Assembly (NCBI GenBank): GCA_016550485.1
Contig: JABXGV010000220.1
Span: 1-9,730 of the forward strand
DNA: 9,730 nt
Direction: 5' to 3'
From: an archaeon
GTDB lineage: Archaea > Asgardarchaeota > Hermodarchaeia > Hermodarchaeales > Hermodarchaeaceae
Position numbers and translations under genes: made by a program. The first letter of the stretch is position 1. Each line of letters begins with the position of its first letter. This document shows, piece after piece, positions 1-6,901 of the stretch. The notes under the pieces are model-generated. The model had not been told where the DNA came from and made no database searches. It was given only the letters and a program-made list of their open reading frames with translations.

Positions 1-2
1 AC

Positions 3-401
3 TTCTGCAGTGGACTCTGGGTGGGAACCCTCGGTGGCCTCTTTCATCTCGATCCTTCGAAGCCTTCAACGCATCTGGGCATCTTACTCAACATACCTTC
101 TACAGGACCAGTCTATGATATCTTTCAAGATAGCCGCAACTGGCTCTGGGTCGCTGGCCATGAAGGCCTCTTCCTTCGCGCCAATAAGAGGTGGTGGCGT
201 TTCAAGGACCCTCCTGGCGATATATTGTTCAAGCTAAGCCGAATAGTCGAAAATGAAGTAGGAGACATCTACGCGTCACGAGGCGACCAATATTATTGGC
301 TGAAATGGTCAAAGCACCTTGGACGAGGCGGCGTTTCGGCTAAAACCCTTACCAGCCTAGCCGAACCTGTTGAGAAAACTCATGCCAGCCATTCTGTCTG
401 A
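3..401 (+). CDS. C-terminal part of a two-component-regulator-type beta-propeller protein (5' truncated)
   Basis: The frame is open from the left edge (a TGG codon precedes the GTG at 21), so this is the end of a longer gene. The first visible residues include LWVGTLGGLFHLD, followed by VYDIFQDSRNWLWVAGHEGLF. These match the Reg_prop blade pattern (acidic-Gly-x-LW-[IV]-[GA]-T-x-x-GL) known from sensor beta-propellers, which are usually extracytoplasmic. A third, degenerate blade (IVENEVGDIYASRGDQYYWLKW) follows. The last 30 or so residues are Ser/Thr/Lys-rich with no recognisable domain. No membrane segment, kinase or DNA-binding domain follows the blades, so this copy ends as a stand-alone propeller. 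It converges on the next gene with about 43 bp between stops. What lies N-terminal cannot be seen. The family call is fairly safe; the ligand and role are unknown. Confidence 0.72.
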   Translation, partial: FCSGLWVGTLGGLFHLDPSKPSTHLGILLNIPSTGPVYDIFQDSRNWLWVAGHEGLFLRANKRWWRFKDPPGDILFKLSRIVENEVGDIYASRGDQYYWLKWSKHLGRGGVSAKTLTSLAEPVEKTHASHSV

Positions 402-444
402 AAGGAACACTGATACGTTTGATGATTCGTGCTAGCGGTGTATT

Positions 445-849
445 CTAGCCCCAGCCGCCATCATCATCGTCTTCTTCTTCGCCTGGGAAACCTGAAAACA
501 AGGCGCTGATGATCTTCTCGACGTATTCCTTGAGCTTACCACCGAAGAACATATCCTTGAGGACTTTATGTACGCGCTTCATCGACTTTTCATCTTCGAA
601 CTTCATTAGTAGCGCCCGTTCCTCCTCAATGATTTCGGTTTTGAACTCAACCGGCTCCTCCAGCAGCACAGCAAGCATCCCCTTTAACCGATCTTCCTGC
701 AGAAGCTCTGTTGCCTGGGATGTATCTTGGCCCTCAGCGAGTTCCTCCTTCGTGATAATCTTGATCGTGTGAGTGGAGGAGTCAGCTTCCATTTCCATGT
801 TTTCGCTGATTCGTTTTTGTATTTGATCCCAATCGACATCAAATGACAA
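445..849 (-). CDS. Small helical protein with acidic C-terminal tail, function unknown
   Basis: I do not recognise this 134-residue protein. It starts at TTG (849), which is supported by a GAGAGG Shine-Dalgarno sequence eight bases upstream; the only other in-frame option before an upstream stop is ATT. The sequence is highly charged and mostly helix-forming. Residues 25-40 form a short amphipathic strand-like segment (TIKIITKEEL). Residues 70-118 look like two helices (EEERALLMKFEDEKS, then KVLKDMFFGGKLKEYVEKI). The protein ends in a run of Glu/Asp followed by GGWG. It has no signal peptide, no convincing membrane segment and no Cys. It is alone on its strand, convergent with the propeller gene and divergent from the HDAC-like gene. 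The acidic tail suggests a soluble protein or a small binding partner, but that is inference. Confidence 0.6.
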   Translation of the reverse strand: MSFDVDWDQIQKRISENMEMEADSSTHTIKIITKEELAEGQDTSQATELLQEDRLKGMLAVLLEEPVEFKTEIIEEERALLMKFEDEKSMKRVHKVLKDMFFGGKLKEYVEKIISALFSGFPGEEEDDDDGGWG

Positions 850-857
850 TTGAATAA

Positions 858-863
858 CCTCTC
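858..863 (-). promoter_or_regulatory. Ribosome binding site deciding a TTG start
   Basis: On the minus strand this reads GAGAGG, with eight bases to the TTG codon at 849-847. It is the only good Shine-Dalgarno match near the 5' end of the acidic-tailed orphan, and it argues for a TTG start over downstream ATG codons. Confidence 0.5.
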
Positions 864-864
864 A

Positions 865-893
865 GTTGCAGATAGCCTGTTGACAGATAGCCT
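865..893. repeat. Tandem 14/15-bp direct repeat in divergent intergenic region
   Basis: GTTGCAGATAGCCT (865-878) is followed directly by GTTGACAGATAGCCT (879-893). The copies are identical except for one inserted A. The repeat lies just upstream of the leader of the minus-strand orphan and about 100 bp upstream of the HDAC-like gene. A minus-strand AT-rich element (TTATTAAGG, plus-strand 905-912 region) lies behind it, so the repeat could sit at the transcription start, where archaeal repressors often bind. Slippage duplication is the simple alternative. Confidence 0.55.
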
Positions 894-942
894 TACACAC
901 TGCCTTAATAATCCTAGTGTCACTAATCCATTCGCCAATTTC

Positions 943-949
943 TTTAAAA
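943..949 (+). promoter_or_regulatory. Candidate TATA element for the HDAC-like gene
   Basis: TTTAAAA, within TTCTTTAAAAGCC, is the most AT-rich stretch upstream of the ATG at 995. A start site about 25 bp downstream would give a leader of roughly 20-25 nt. There is no strong Shine-Dalgarno sequence before the ATG (only TTGGTG almost touching it). The call rests on position and composition alone. Confidence 0.3.
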
Positions 950-994
950 GCCTTTGAAGTTGGATAAGTAGAACTTGTCATTTAGTCTTGGTGT

Positions 995-1975
995 ATGATG
1001 TTGGCGCGTCTTCCGACTCTTGTCCTTTATCATCCTGCTATGGCTCAGGAGGGCTATCCAGTCTTAGCTGGACGGGTACAGCAGGCCTTTGACTACTTGG
1101 AAGAGACCGGAACCTTGCAGGCACCGCAAGTGAAGCTTGAGGAGGCGCAACTTGTTGAGGACTCGCTGCTTCAGCAGGTACATACGAACCGCCACATCGC
1201 TAGTGTTGGAGGTACTAGCTATGATTTTGCTTCCCGGCTTTCAGCGGGGGCTTCGGTAAGAGCTGGCGAGGCAGTATGGACAGGTGATGCTGCGAATGCA
1301 TTCGTGTTCACAGGATGTGCGGGGCATCATGCTAGCCGCGGCTCGGCGTGGGGGTTCTGTTATTATAATAACACTGCGTTGCTTGTCCGTCATCTCCAAG
1401 AAGTGCATGGTGTTGAGCGGTTCTTCGTTGTAGATACCGATCCGCATTTTGGGGATGGTACCCGAGATATTCTAGGCGAGGAACCGGGGGTCTTTCATCT
1501 TAATTTCTATGCGGCATTCGGGGAAGGAGAAGAGTTCAAGTCACCGCGTCATGTCGATGTACCCTTTCCTAGCAACTGTGGAGATGCGTCATTTGTTGAG
1601 GCGTTGCGCCGGTTGGCAAAACCGCTCGCAAAGGAGAGTAGGGCCCAGATGCTGCTTTGGAATATGGGTCATGATGCTCACGCCATCGATTATGGTGGGT
1701 TTCAACTCTCCTTACATGCTTTCCCGGCAATGACTGAAATCCTCTTCAAGGTAGCAGAAGATGTTTGCCAGGGACGTTTTGTGGTGCTGCTTTCTGGCGG
1801 CTCGGAGGTTTACGTCGCTCGCCACACCATCTCTAGCATAATTCGGTGTTTAGCGGCGCTTACTCCTCTCCCGGCTGATACCGCTGAGGAACCCGCATAT
1901 GATTCCCCTGACACTGAACGGACTGCCCAGAAACTTGTGGACAACATCCTAGAGAAGTTGGCTCTCGACACCTAG
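995..1975 (+). CDS. HDAC/AcuC/acetylpolyamine-deacetylase-fold hydrolase
   Basis: This is a 326-residue member of the histone-deacetylase (arginase-like fold) family, whose known members remove acetyl groups from lysines or polyamines using zinc. Visible landmarks in order are: a His pair at H111-H112 in GCAGHHA; the loop GFCYYNN at 120-126; the first zinc ligands D149 and H151 in DTDPHFGDG; and the third, D217, in NMGHDAH. The terminal GG(Y) motif is at 268-270. Two departures stand out. The residue after zinc ligand H151, normally a second His, is Phe152. The usual catalytic Tyr of GGY is Ser270 (GGSEVY), with a Tyr three residues later. So the metal site looks intact but transition-state stabilisation may be altered. 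The start at ATG 995 is followed by a second ATG; the RBS is weak. It converges on the SMC operon with 24 bp between stops. The substrate cannot be inferred. Confidence 0.9.
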   Translation: MMLARLPTLVLYHPAMAQEGYPVLAGRVQQAFDYLEETGTLQAPQVKLEEAQLVEDSLLQQVHTNRHIASVGGTSYDFASRLSAGASVRAGEAVWTGDAANAFVFTGCAGHHASRGSAWGFCYYNNTALLVRHLQEVHGVERFFVVDTDPHFGDGTRDILGEEPGVFHLNFYAAFGEGEEFKSPRHVDVPFPSNCGDASFVEALRRLAKPLAKESRAQMLLWNMGHDAHAIDYGGFQLSLHAFPAMTEILFKVAEDVCQGRFVVLLSGGSEVYVARHTISSIIRCLAALTPLPADTAEEPAYDSPDTERTAQKLVDNILEKLALDT

Positions 1976-1980
1976 TCGTG

Positions 1981-2020
1981 AAAGTAGATACCGGGCATCC
2001 TAGGAAGTTGTACCTACTTT
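1981..2020. terminator. Possible stem-loop between convergent genes
   Basis: AAAGTAGATA (1981-1990) and TACCTACTTT (2011-2020) can pair over ten positions with one mismatch around a 20-nt loop. It covers the 24-bp gap between convergent stop codons and runs into the 3' end of the minus-strand RING-like gene. The large loop and the lack of a following U-tract make it weak as a terminator; it may be chance. Confidence 0.2.
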
Positions 2021-2461
2021 CTCCCAAGCAAGCCATTTACCTCTGGCGCGCTGAACGAGGACAAGCCCGTAGCGCTTCCAGACCTCTTCCCGTGTCAATG
2101 AGTCCCCCTCAGAAGGCTCACTTCTAGGAGGGCGAATAGGCTCTTCAACCCGTGTGGAAGAACTGTAGAAGATGGTTTCAATGAGGTTGCCAACGAGTCC
2201 CTGCTGGTACTGGTCCTTGACGAAGATGAGTATCTGTTCGGTGGGAACATCCACTGGCTGTAGAGCATGACGCGTTACGCCTTGACTGAAGGAGGGGCAG
2301 ATACCACCCATTGTTTCCTTAACAATCTCGACGCAGTTTGGATCAATGAAGAACTGACATTGCATGCATTGTCGCCAGCCAGCTTGTATAGCCTCTTCAA
2401 GGTTGATTTTACGACCACAGGCGACGCAAGATATGCCAACCGTGCTTAGATCTATTTTCAT
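2000..2461 (-). CDS. RING-like/treble-clef zinc protein of the SMC operon
   Basis: This is the last gene of the minus-strand operon, 153 residues. Its ATG overlaps the previous stop (TAATG) and a GGTGA Shine-Dalgarno sequence sits six bases upstream, so translation is probably coupled. The N-terminal 65 residues carry C12-x2-C15, C32-x2-C35, C43 and C55-Pro, with His65 as a possible extra ligand. This spacing fits a RING or other binuclear treble clef rather than a simple zinc ribbon. The module aligns with the RING-like protein at 8671-9066: both have LEEA/LEAA after the first Cys pair, Trp before the second pair, and a GxxICP-like end. One ligand Cys of that paralogue is Asp40 here. Residues 70-105 form a separate strand/helix region, then comes a Pro/Ser/Glu linker, then a basic-aromatic C-terminus (VWKRYGLVLVQ to WLAWEKV). 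By analogy with Nse1 it may be the E3-like arm of the SMC complex; that is inference. Confidence 0.85.
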   Translation of the reverse strand: MKIDLSTVGISCVACGRKINLEEAIQAGWRQCMQCQFFIDPNCVEIVKETMGGICPSFSQGVTRHALQPVDVPTEQILIFVKDQYQQGLVGNLIETIFYSSSTRVEEPIRPPRSEPSEGDSLTREEVWKRYGLVLVQRARGKWLAWEKVGTTS

Positions 2462-3117
2462 TAGCTCTCACCGTCGTCTGAGTCTTTAGCAGAAGTTGTT
2501 CCAACAAGATAGGTGGCAGCGACACCGGCAATTGCCTTTCGGCGTTCAGCGTCAAATTCAAGTTCTGTGCGTGGCCCATATGCTATGCGGTTTGTTGAAC
2601 GTACGATGTAGCCTAGATCTGCAAGGCGTCGGAGTATTCGGTCAAGCTGATAACGGGAAAGCCGACCGCGAGTGACTAGTGCTGCATCCAACTCCTTCAT
2701 GGTAGTTTTTCGAGCCCGTCGACGGGTTCCCGCATTCTCAACCGCAGCAATAATCACACCTAGCACAGCATACTCGGGATTGGTTAGTTCACTAGGAACA
2801 CCGTAAAGCGTACGTAGACAATAGCGCGTCTCACGACCCAATCTATATTCAACCAGCTCTAACCCCAGAGGAGCGATTTGTTGTCTGAGTAGATTAAAGA
2901 GCTGATCAAGCCCATCTCGGTTTGTATGCAGGGCTTCGAGTAAATCATGTTGTCTAACACCGATGTTTAGGTGGCTTTCACTGTCTCGCCAGCGAGCAGT
3001 GAGAGCGGCGAAGAGCTGGCCTAGGAGATGTTGCTTTGCGCGTTCCTCGCCTTCATCGATTTCTTGACCCGCAACATCTGCTGAACTTTCGTCCTTGGAT
3101 GTAGGCTCTTCGGTCAT
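2461..3117 (-). CDS. Kite-like tandem winged-helix SMC partner (Nse1/Nse3- or ScpB-like)
   Basis: The protein has 218 residues, with acidic and Ser-rich ends (1-27 and about 203-218) flanking two winged-helix-like units at about 30-105 and 112-182. The second unit ends in RIAYGPRTELEF (177-188). This resembles the last strand of the Nse1 and Nse3/MAGE winged-helix domains (G-P-R-[AT]-x-x-E) and, less closely, the end of ScpB. The segment LGLELVEYRLGRETRYCL (84-101) fits the wing of the first unit. Kite proteins bind the middle of the kleisin and regulate SMC ATPases. The gene starts two bases after the stop of the kleisin-like gene, with AGGAGG 13 bases upstream of ATG 3117, and its own stop overlaps the next start. 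No metal or catalytic residues are seen. It could also be called MukE/ScpB-like; distinguishing these needs a profile search. Confidence 0.85.
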   Translation of the reverse strand: MTEEPTSKDESSADVAGQEIDEGEERAKQHLLGQLFAALTARWRDSESHLNIGVRQHDLLEALHTNRDGLDQLFNLLRQQIAPLGLELVEYRLGRETRYCLRTLYGVPSELTNPEYAVLGVIIAAVENAGTRRRARKTTMKELDAALVTRGRLSRYQLDRILRRLADLGYIVRSTNRIAYGPRTELEFDAERRKAIAGVAATYLVGTTSAKDSDDGES

Positions 3118-3119
3118 TG

Positions 3120-3977
3120 CTATTGCTGAACCTCCTGCCGGCGTCGAGATTCTACTGCTACAGCTGCAAAAGAGGGCTCAGCTGCTTTCCGTTTAGCGGG
3201 ACGAAAGGCGATAGTCGATTTTCCAAGGAAGGAGGCGGATATTCCACCGTCTCGTATCATCTGGCTGAGGAGATCAAGTTCCCAGTTTGTCAATATCTCG
3301 GCTAATTCATCTAGTGAATACTGCTTACCCTGAAGGCGCGTCGCGAGCTGCTCGCACAAATCCTTCAGCTCTTCTTGAAGTAACTGATCATATGCAACCT
3401 TGTGCTTGGCCAGCCCTGCACGGTCTTCAAGAGTCGGTGACACGTCACTAGCCAAGGGATTGTCCCCATCGGGCATTGTGAATTCAGGGGCGATAATCTC
3501 GCGGCTTGCCAAGAAGACTAAAGGTGTTGCCCGACGTTTTACCTCCGTGGCAAAGCGGCTAATCCATACCTCAGGTGTTGCATCAATCGCCGCGAGAACA
3601 GCATCTCTCTGCAATTGCATCTTCGCCATATTGAGATAGCAGCGCCCATCAAGTTCATGTTCCCAAGGAGTTTCTACAAACTGGTAGGCCTCAGCGACCC
3701 CCTCTCGGTCACTTTCTGACTCTCTAATCTCAAACACCTCTTGATCTCTTAGGGCATTCTCGTATTTCTTGGTGAGATTCCATAAGGCCATCACGATGCC
3801 CTTTACAAGCGGCTTTGGCTTACCCGAGCGCGGCGGGTGTTTCCTGTTGTGTAATCTATAGGAGGAAATATCCTCAAGGGGGCAGCGCCTAGCGCAGGGC
3901 TCCTCTGCGCCGCACCTTCTCCGGCACATCTCCTCCAGGCTTTCCTGGACAATCCTAGAGGCTTTGATGTTTTGCAC
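3120..3977 (-). CDS. Kleisin-like SMC partner with C-terminal winged helix and N-terminal Cys cluster
   Basis: The protein has 285 residues and follows the SMC gene with its GTG start sharing a base with the SMC stop (TAGTG). A GAGGTG Shine-Dalgarno sequence eight bases upstream supports this start. Residues 18-32 contain four Cys (C18, C22, C28, C32), followed by H43 and H47, which could bind a metal. Residues 60-150 are helical with a GRCYLNMAKMQLQRD segment. Residues 185-225 form a charged amphipathic helix. Residues 219-262 look like a winged helix: SLDELAEIL, then LLSQMIRDGGISASF, then a final strand ending FRP. Kleisins (Nse4, ScpA, MukF) end in a winged helix that binds the SMC head cap, and Nse4 has a comparable IRDG-like stretch. 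Length, position between SMC and kite genes, and this C-terminus suggest the kleisin; a second kite or another accessory subunit is the alternative. The first ATG after the Cys cluster is codon 63. Confidence 0.85.
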   Translation of the reverse strand: MQNIKASRIVQESLEEMCRRRCGAEEPCARRCPLEDISSYRLHNRKHPPRSGKPKPLVKGIVMALWNLTKKYENALRDQEVFEIRESESDREGVAEAYQFVETPWEHELDGRCYLNMAKMQLQRDAVLAAIDATPEVWISRFATEVKRRATPLVFLASREIIAPEFTMPDGDNPLASDVSPTLEDRAGLAKHKVAYDQLLQEELKDLCEQLATRLQGKQYSLDELAEILTNWELDLLSQMIRDGGISASFLGKSTIAFRPAKRKAAEPSFAAVAVESRRRQEVQQ

Positions 3978-6901
3978 TACCGCTCCACCTCGCCCTTGAT
4001 TAGTACAATGTGATTCATGCTAGCAGGAATTTCAAGACCAACCGTTGAAGGCGCCATAAGGATGAATTGGGGATCCACCGTTAGATTTGTGCGGCTCAGT
4101 TCTAACGCTCGCTGAACTACACCAAGAACTGCAGCCCGACTTGCTTCGTCAAGCCGCTGAGTAAATTCATCGATGATATGTAGAGGACTCTTAGCTAGCG
4201 TGTGAAGTGCAAGAATGAAAGTTTGTGTACCTAGAATCCTTTCGCCGCCAGACATGTTTTCGTAGGTACGCCAAGCCTCCTCCGTATTGATTGCCATCTG
4301 GATGAAGAGTTCAGCCCGACTTGGCTCGTTAGGATGTCTTACGGTAAGGCGAACCTGTTTCAGGAAATGGCTTAGGAGCTGGTTCATGCGCTGGTTTAGA
4401 CTCTCTATGGTCTTCTCGAGGCGACGCCGCCATTCAATAATCCGTCTCTGGACATCTGTCATTAGGTTGTCCAAGTGGCGCTTACGCTCAGCAAGGTATT
4501 CCTGAAGTTCGCGTACAATCTTCTCCTGCTCCTCATAGGCCTCTCTATCCTTGGCGGTCGCACGAATTGTTTCAATCATGGCTTGAACTTGGAGTTGTTC
4601 ATCACGTACTTGGTGGGGGAGCCGTACCGTTTCAGGTCGCGGGCCTTGGGCTTGAGCAGCCAGCCGTTGTTCCTTGGTCTGATTGATAAGATGATTGCGC
4701 TCCTCCTCTCGATCTCTGAGCTCATTGGTGATTCTTTCAATCTCGGACTCGAGCCGGTACCGGCGACCATCCAGACGCCGTAGTTGTTCTTCAACCGCGT
4801 TCAGTCGAGGTATGACGTTTGAGAGAGTTGTGTCGCACCGGCGATATTCGTCATCAAGACTCCCAAGGTTGCTACTAATTTCAGCAATCTGCTGTTCCAC
4901 ATCATCAATGTGCTGTTGCAAATCGGTCACTACGATATGACGATCCTCGCTGGATAGTCGAGTTGCGTCTTGCTGACGCAGTTCTTGAAGCCGAATCTTA
5001 ATCTGGCTGATGTCTGAATTTACCTTCATGCGATTTAAGCCGAGTACTTGTTCTTGGCGACGAAGCGCTGCTAGCTTGTTGATAACACTGCTTGTGTCAT
5101 CACCGAGCCGTATTTCTTGAAGCGACCCACCCAAGGATACGGTAACAGGCGCGGGTGGTCTGGTGAACGCTCCAATCCGCAGGTAGTGACTGGTGCCGTC
5201 ACTTGTGATGATATCTCCACGTAGTGATTGCGCTGCATCGGTGAGTAGATTGGGGTCTGCTGCATCTGCAACAGCAGTGTTGATAACTCGGCTGAGGAAC
5301 GCGACGACTTGCGGCTCGCCCTGAATGAGGTCAGCAGCCCAGCCATGAACTGGAGGAGTGACTGATGGCCTTCGGCGGGGTTCTGTGTCCTCTTGGCGGG
5401 CTCTAGCAACAAGGAGATTCGGCTTCCGATCAGGCCATTGGCGGTCGAAAATCTCCTTGGCACCACTAAAAGCTTCACGGGTTAGAGCAATAAATGCATA
5501 GGCGTAACGTCCAAGAGCCAACTTTACCGCAAGCTCGTATCTCTCCTGTCCTCGCTTCATCCTTATCAACGTGAACAGAGGACCAAGCACCTGTCGCCCA
5601 AAAGCAGTACTGTCGAGTTCACGACGAAATAGTTTGCACGCCCGTAGTATCTCTTCTTCGCGGCGTGAATGTTGCTGTGGTTCGACTGTCAGCTCCTCTT
5701 CCATGACTGCTATTTGCTGCCGTAATTCCTGCTGCCGCTTATCCAGCAAATCGCGCTCCGCGATGAGGGCTGCGAGTTCTGATCGAAGCGTATCCTCCTT
5801 CAAGGAGGGGGTTTGAGGAATTTCAGGTTGAGATGAGCGATACCGGGTAACCCTCGCAAAGGCTTCTTTGAGTTCACCGTCGAGGGCACTTCTCTTGCCT
5901 CGTGCCTCCATTTGGTGGTCTCGAATTGCCGTCATAGTGTCTCGCAGTTTCGTGCGCTGAGAAAATAGGTCTCGGCGTTTCTCACTGAGCTCAGCCCTTC
6001 GCTGGTCTAGCTTGTCCATCTTGGAGCGTTCAGCTGCCAGTTCATCCTGCATTTCGCCGATAGAGGTTTCGATTTGGCTGATGAGCTGCTCCCGGTGGAC
6101 CACTTCCGCCCAAGCAGCCTCCACTGTCAGTGCAAGGAATCGCTCTTGGAGTTTCTGCTTCTGCTCATAAGCCTCAAAGGCTGTTTTTAGAACCTGTAAC
6201 CGTTGCTCCTCCCCTCTGATTCGATGCTGAAGCGGTGTTACATTGGATCGTGCCTGAATCACCAGCAGGCGTGCCTCCTCTAGCTTTTCCATCCAGTCAT
6301 TGAGACCTGTCTCGTTCAGAAGGGTTTCGAACTTCTTGCGAGGCGTCTGTGACGCAAACTGGTCCAATGTTTCTGCTTCAGTAACGGCAAGGGGAGAATC
6401 ACCAAACACGCCAGCGGCTTGGAAGAGCTGCCGAATATCTTGGCGAGTAATTCGATTACCTTTGATTGTGCGCTGATTATTCACCCAGAGAGAGATGTTG
6501 TTACTGGGGAGAATACGGAGACGAATGGTTACAATGTCTCGGTCTAGGAGCTGGTTCATCTCTTTCTCTGGACTGCGCAAGAGGCGTCGTTCGTCGATAA
6601 CGGGGTTATTCAGTTCAAGCACTACTTCCGCGTACTTGTCGAAGGGTCCGATGAACTTGATGTTACGCTGGCGCTGTGCTCGCTTCGATTCTATTCCAAT
6701 AACCAGCAATAAGGCATCTAAGATGAGTGTTTTACCACTACCATTGGACCCCGTTATCAGCGTAATTGGTGAGCGGTCGAGAGGAATGGTGGTGTCCCGG
6801 TGAATGACAAAATTAACCAGTCTAATACTTCGAAACACCATGCGAGTGGCGGGCGGAGATTCCGCTGTTGGTGAGGATGCCACTGCTTCTTTACTGGTCA
6901 T
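3977..6901 (-). CDS. SMC-family ATPase, Smc5/6-like
   Basis: This 974-residue protein has SMC architecture. Walker A is GSNGSGKT at 51-58 after a strand-rich N-terminus (SIRLVNFVIHRDTTI). Coiled coils run about 205-425 and 605-865. A globular hinge at about 430-590 lacks the Rad50 CxxC zinc hook and contains GPLFTLIRMK, AVKLALGRYAYAFI and an ITSDG strand. The ABC signature is MSGGE (883-887) and Walker B is PLHIIDE (906-912). Several stretches resemble eukaryotic Smc6/Smc5 more than bacterial Smc: SPLAVTEAETLDQF (compare Smc6 NPVSVLTQEMSKQF), KSPLHIIDEFTQRLD (compare SPFRCLDEFDVYMD) and QFILMAP near the end (compare QFILLTP). The usual Q-loop Gln appears to be Glu or Ala. It heads a four-gene operon with kleisin-like, kite-like and RING-like genes, so it probably homodimerises into a DNA-entrapping complex. 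The start is ATG 6901 with a modest CAAGG RBS; Met21 is an alternative. Confidence 0.96.
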   Translation of the reverse strand: MTSKEAVASSPTAESPPATRMVFRSIRLVNFVIHRDTTIPLDRSPITLITGSNGSGKTLILDALLLVIGIESKRAQRQRNIKFIGPFDKYAEVVLELNNPVIDERRLLRSPEKEMNQLLDRDIVTIRLRILPSNNISLWVNNQRTIKGNRITRQDIRQLFQAAGVFGDSPLAVTEAETLDQFASQTPRKKFETLLNETGLNDWMEKLEEARLLVIQARSNVTPLQHRIRGEEQRLQVLKTAFEAYEQKQKLQERFLALTVEAAWAEVVHREQLISQIETSIGEMQDELAAERSKMDKLDQRRAELSEKRRDLFSQRTKLRDTMTAIRDHQMEARGKRSALDGELKEAFARVTRYRSSQPEIPQTPSLKEDTLRSELAALIAERDLLDKRQQELRQQIAVMEEELTVEPQQHSRREEEILRACKLFRRELDSTAFGRQVLGPLFTLIRMKRGQERYELAVKLALGRYAYAFIALTREAFSGAKEIFDRQWPDRKPNLLVARARQEDTEPRRRPSVTPPVHGWAADLIQGEPQVVAFLSRVINTAVADAADPNLLTDAAQSLRGDIITSDGTSHYLRIGAFTRPPAPVTVSLGGSLQEIRLGDDTSSVINKLAALRRQEQVLGLNRMKVNSDISQIKIRLQELRQQDATRLSSEDRHIVVTDLQQHIDDVEQQIAEISSNLGSLDDEYRRCDTTLSNVIPRLNAVEEQLRRLDGRRYRLESEIERITNELRDREEERNHLINQTKEQRLAAQAQGPRPETVRLPHQVRDEQLQVQAMIETIRATAKDREAYEEQEKIVRELQEYLAERKRHLDNLMTDVQRRIIEWRRRLEKTIESLNQRMNQLLSHFLKQVRLTVRHPNEPSRAELFIQMAINTEEAWRTYENMSGGERILGTQTFILALHTLAKSPLHIIDEFTQRLDEASRAAVLGVVQRALELSRTNLTVDPQFILMAPSTVGLEIPASMNHIVLIKGEVER
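3986..3991 (-). promoter_or_regulatory. Ribosome binding site deciding the GTG start of the kleisin-like gene
   Basis: On the minus strand this reads GAGGTG, within the last codons of the SMC gene, eight bases before the GTG at 3977. It supports inclusion of the N-terminal Cys cluster in the kleisin-like protein rather than initiation at the internal ATG, codon 63. Confidence 0.55.

Noticed and set aside
684..938. 84-codon minus-strand frame overlapping the acidic-tailed orphan
   Set aside because: It overlaps the better supported 134-aa gene, has no RBS, and its residues show no domain-like pattern; it runs through the tandem repeat region.
3892..3910. GCGCAG/CTGCGC hairpin inside the kleisin-like gene
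   Set aside because: It encodes part of the Cys/Arg cluster; a 6-bp GC stem in coding sequence can arise from codon composition alone.
5794..5808. Perfect palindrome CCTCCTT-C-AAGGAGG
   Set aside because: It is inside SMC codons in a coiled-coil edge region with no promoter or gene end nearby; probably chance.
4287..6803. Several 70-135 codon frames within the SMC gene on both strands
   Set aside because: They are Ser/Arg-rich shadow translations of the SMC coiled-coil codons, with no independent start signals.
2000..6901. Wadjet/JetABCD or MukBEF defence or condensin operon
   Set aside because: Gene order could fit, but there is no JetD TOPRIM-type nuclease, the SMC head resembles Smc5/6, and a RING-like gene occupies the fourth position.
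3977..6901. Rad50/SbcC identity for the large ATPase
   Set aside because: The centre is a globular SMC-type hinge of about 160 residues without the CxxC zinc hook, and no Mre11-like nuclease is adjacent.
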